Part shown: piece by piece, positions 13,403-14,594 of the stretch
How the letters are laid out: every line of letters begins with the position of its first letter
Numbering within the stretch: the first letter of the stretch is position 1
Assembly (NCBI GenBank): GCA_900320235.1
Contig: ONRO01000318.1
Span: 1 to 14,594 of the forward strand
Direction of reading: 5' to 3'
DNA: 14,594 nt
Origin: an uncultured Eubacteriales bacterium
GTDB lineage: Bacteria > Bacillota > Clostridia > Oscillospirales > Acutalibacteraceae
Made by a program: the position numbers and the translations under genes
Notes under the pieces: model-generated
What the model saw: only the letters and a program-made list of their open reading frames with translations
What the model was told of the DNA's origin: nothing
Databases searched by the model: none

Positions 13403-14594
13403 TCAGTAACGAGCCTGAATATCAAGCGATCCTTCATTCTTTAAATAATAATCGAACCAGTTGAGCACAATACTGTTGACTTTTGTCATGCATTCTTCGC
13501 TGTCGATATCACCGTGACCTAACATTGCACCCAGGAAGGGAGAGAAAAGAGGAAGATCAGTGAAGTCCATGTGACCGGCACCGGAGAATTCCACATACTT
13601 GGCATCCTTGGCATTATTAACAAGATTGGTGTTGATGTCAAGAATAGAGCGCTCCTGTTCATTTGCATTCTCATTATAATTCAATTTCTGAGAAAAAACA
13701 AGTGCCGGAACAGGATAGGATGTATTATCGCAAACAAATTTGCCGTCGCTGACGCCTGTGATCTCGCCGAGAGCAGTTCCGTCAAGGTCGATAACAGTAT
13801 CAATATCATCTCTTTGTCTGCCGAGAGCAATGCCAGTCGCACCGCCGAGTGAATGACCAATATAGCCGATCTTTTCAGTGTCTGTGTTGTCAAGAATGCT
13901 GAGAATACGCTCAGTATCATCAGTATGCCAGGTATTGCTGAGCTTGTTTGAATCCTTGGCCTGCTTTATAGTATCGATCACAAAGCATCCGTCATCAACT
14001 CTGAGCTGCATCCAGCTTTTTGTAACTTTGTAGATTTCTTCACAGCTTACTGAGCTGTCATTGCTGATTCTCATTGCATCATTAATAAAATCCTGGTCAA
14101 CCGTAATTAATTTGCCGTCTGTATCCTTGGTGAAAAAAGCATGGTGCGGATGATCAAGGCTGACAACAACATAGCCGTTGCTCGCAAGCTCAGCATAGGT
14201 TGAATAGTTGCTCTGATAATAACCGAAAGCACCGTGTGAGAATATTACCAGTGGAAAAGAACCGTCATTGCTCTCAGGATAGTAGAAATGTGCCGGAATC
14301 TCTCTGAATGAGCCGTCGTTCTCATAAGTTTCCTTTCTGCTCTGGTCAACAAGGATAGCACTGCATTCATTGATCGAATACTTTCCTGTTGTTTTGAGTC
14401 CGTTGTAATTTGCGAAAATGAAGGAAGGTACAAGGGCAACAGCAATAAGTATCACTGAAAAAATACAATTAAGAACTGTGCCGGCTTTTTTCTTAGGTCC
14501 TTGTACTTTTTTGCGCCTGATAAGAAAGCTTATCGCTGAGATTAGCAGACGTACAATAACAACGAATGCTGCAGCCAAAAAGCGCCATTTGAGG
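13403..14594 (-). CDS. Membrane-anchored alpha/beta hydrolase (PAF-acetylhydrolase-like), 5' partial
   Basis: A serine hydrolase with the alpha/beta fold. Counting from the TTG codon at 14578, residues 1-20 and about 35-57 are hydrophobic helices separated by a basic loop, so the catalytic part lies outside the membrane or at its surface. The oxyanion-side motif is LVIFSHGAFG (110-119), the nucleophile is GHSLGGA (Ser243), a catalytic acid candidate lies in IDLDGTALG (263-271), and the histidine is in GAGHMDF (His336). The arrangement resembles platelet-activating-factor acetylhydrolase/dienelactone hydrolase relatives, which act on esters or short acyl lipids; the substrate is unknown. The frame stays open with no stop to the window end (…KWRF before the TTG), so the true start and probably more membrane helices lie beyond it. 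It is 106 bases upstream of the LytTR-DUF3021 pair on the same strand. Confidence 0.87.
   Translation of the reverse strand, partial: LKWRFLAAAFVVIVRLLISAISFLIRRKKVQGPKKKAGTVLNCIFSVILIAVALVPSFIFANYNGLKTTGKYSINECSAILVDQSRKETYENDGSFREIPAHFYYPESNDGSFPLVIFSHGAFGYYQSNYSTYAELASNGYVVVSLDHPHHAFFTKDTDGKLITVDQDFINDAMRISNDSSVSCEEIYKVTKSWMQLRVDDGCFVIDTIKQAKDSNKLSNTWHTDDTERILSILDNTDTEKIGYIGHSLGGATGIALGRQRDDIDTVIDLDGTALGEITGVSDGKFVCDNTSYPVPALVFSQKLNYNENANEQERSILDINTNLVNNAKDAKYVEFSGAGHMDFTDLPLFSPFLGAMLGHGDIDSEECMTKVNSIVLNWFDYYLKNEGSLDIQARY

Overview
This 14.6 kb window looks like chromosome from a low- to mid-GC Gram-positive anaerobe, most plausibly a Ruminococcus-like member of the Oscillospiraceae/Clostridia. 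The evidence is a clostridial-type 2[4Fe-4S] ferredoxin, strong AGGAGG ribosome binding sites, an NspC route to polyamines, a LytTR plus DUF3021 pair, an NAD-dependent ligase, and the methyltransferase-rsmI order typical of Firmicutes. The organism call is inference from gene content and style only. I see no phage, transposase, CRISPR array, tRNA or rRNA.

Left part (1-6400). A single membrane-anchored protein of unknown function (33-677, +) meets a four-gene minus-strand run at a strong bidirectional terminator (681-725). Read in its own direction, the run is nspC (carboxynorspermidine decarboxylase), an AEC-family transporter, ligA, and a CLC antiporter. The CLC protein carries the sequence signatures of the fluoride-specific CLC-F branch. 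ligA and the CLC gene are separated by 2 bases, so they are almost certainly co-transcribed.

Middle part (6400-9650). Two D-Ala-D-Ala carboxypeptidases of the S11/PBP5 family are convergent around a 16-bp-stem terminator (8054-8093). They are built differently. The plus-strand one is anchored by an internal N-terminal transmembrane helix behind a long cytoplasmic tail. The minus-strand one has a signal peptide and the classical C-terminal PBP5 domain. Upstream of the second lies a 56-residue ferredoxin gene (9446-9616, -) with its own promoter and terminator.

Right part (9650-14594). After a 405-base gene-free stretch holding divergent promoters and a structured leader, a plus-strand operon carries a TrmN6/YabB-type methyltransferase, rsmI and maf: RNA modification plus nucleotide house-cleaning. 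Downstream of maf is a roughly 90-base element of three hairpins closed by an outer stem, probably a dispersed palindromic repeat, followed by a perfect 15-bp bidirectional terminator. The minus strand then carries, in transcription order, a membrane alpha/beta hydrolase (cut by the window edge), a stand-alone LytTR regulator and a DUF3021 membrane protein.

Most of the window is ordinary core genome. The items most worth a second look are the CLC-F-like antiporter with unusual residues around its ion path, the three-hairpin repeat element, the LytTR/DUF3021 unit beside a membrane hydrolase, and the structured leader before the methyltransferase operon.
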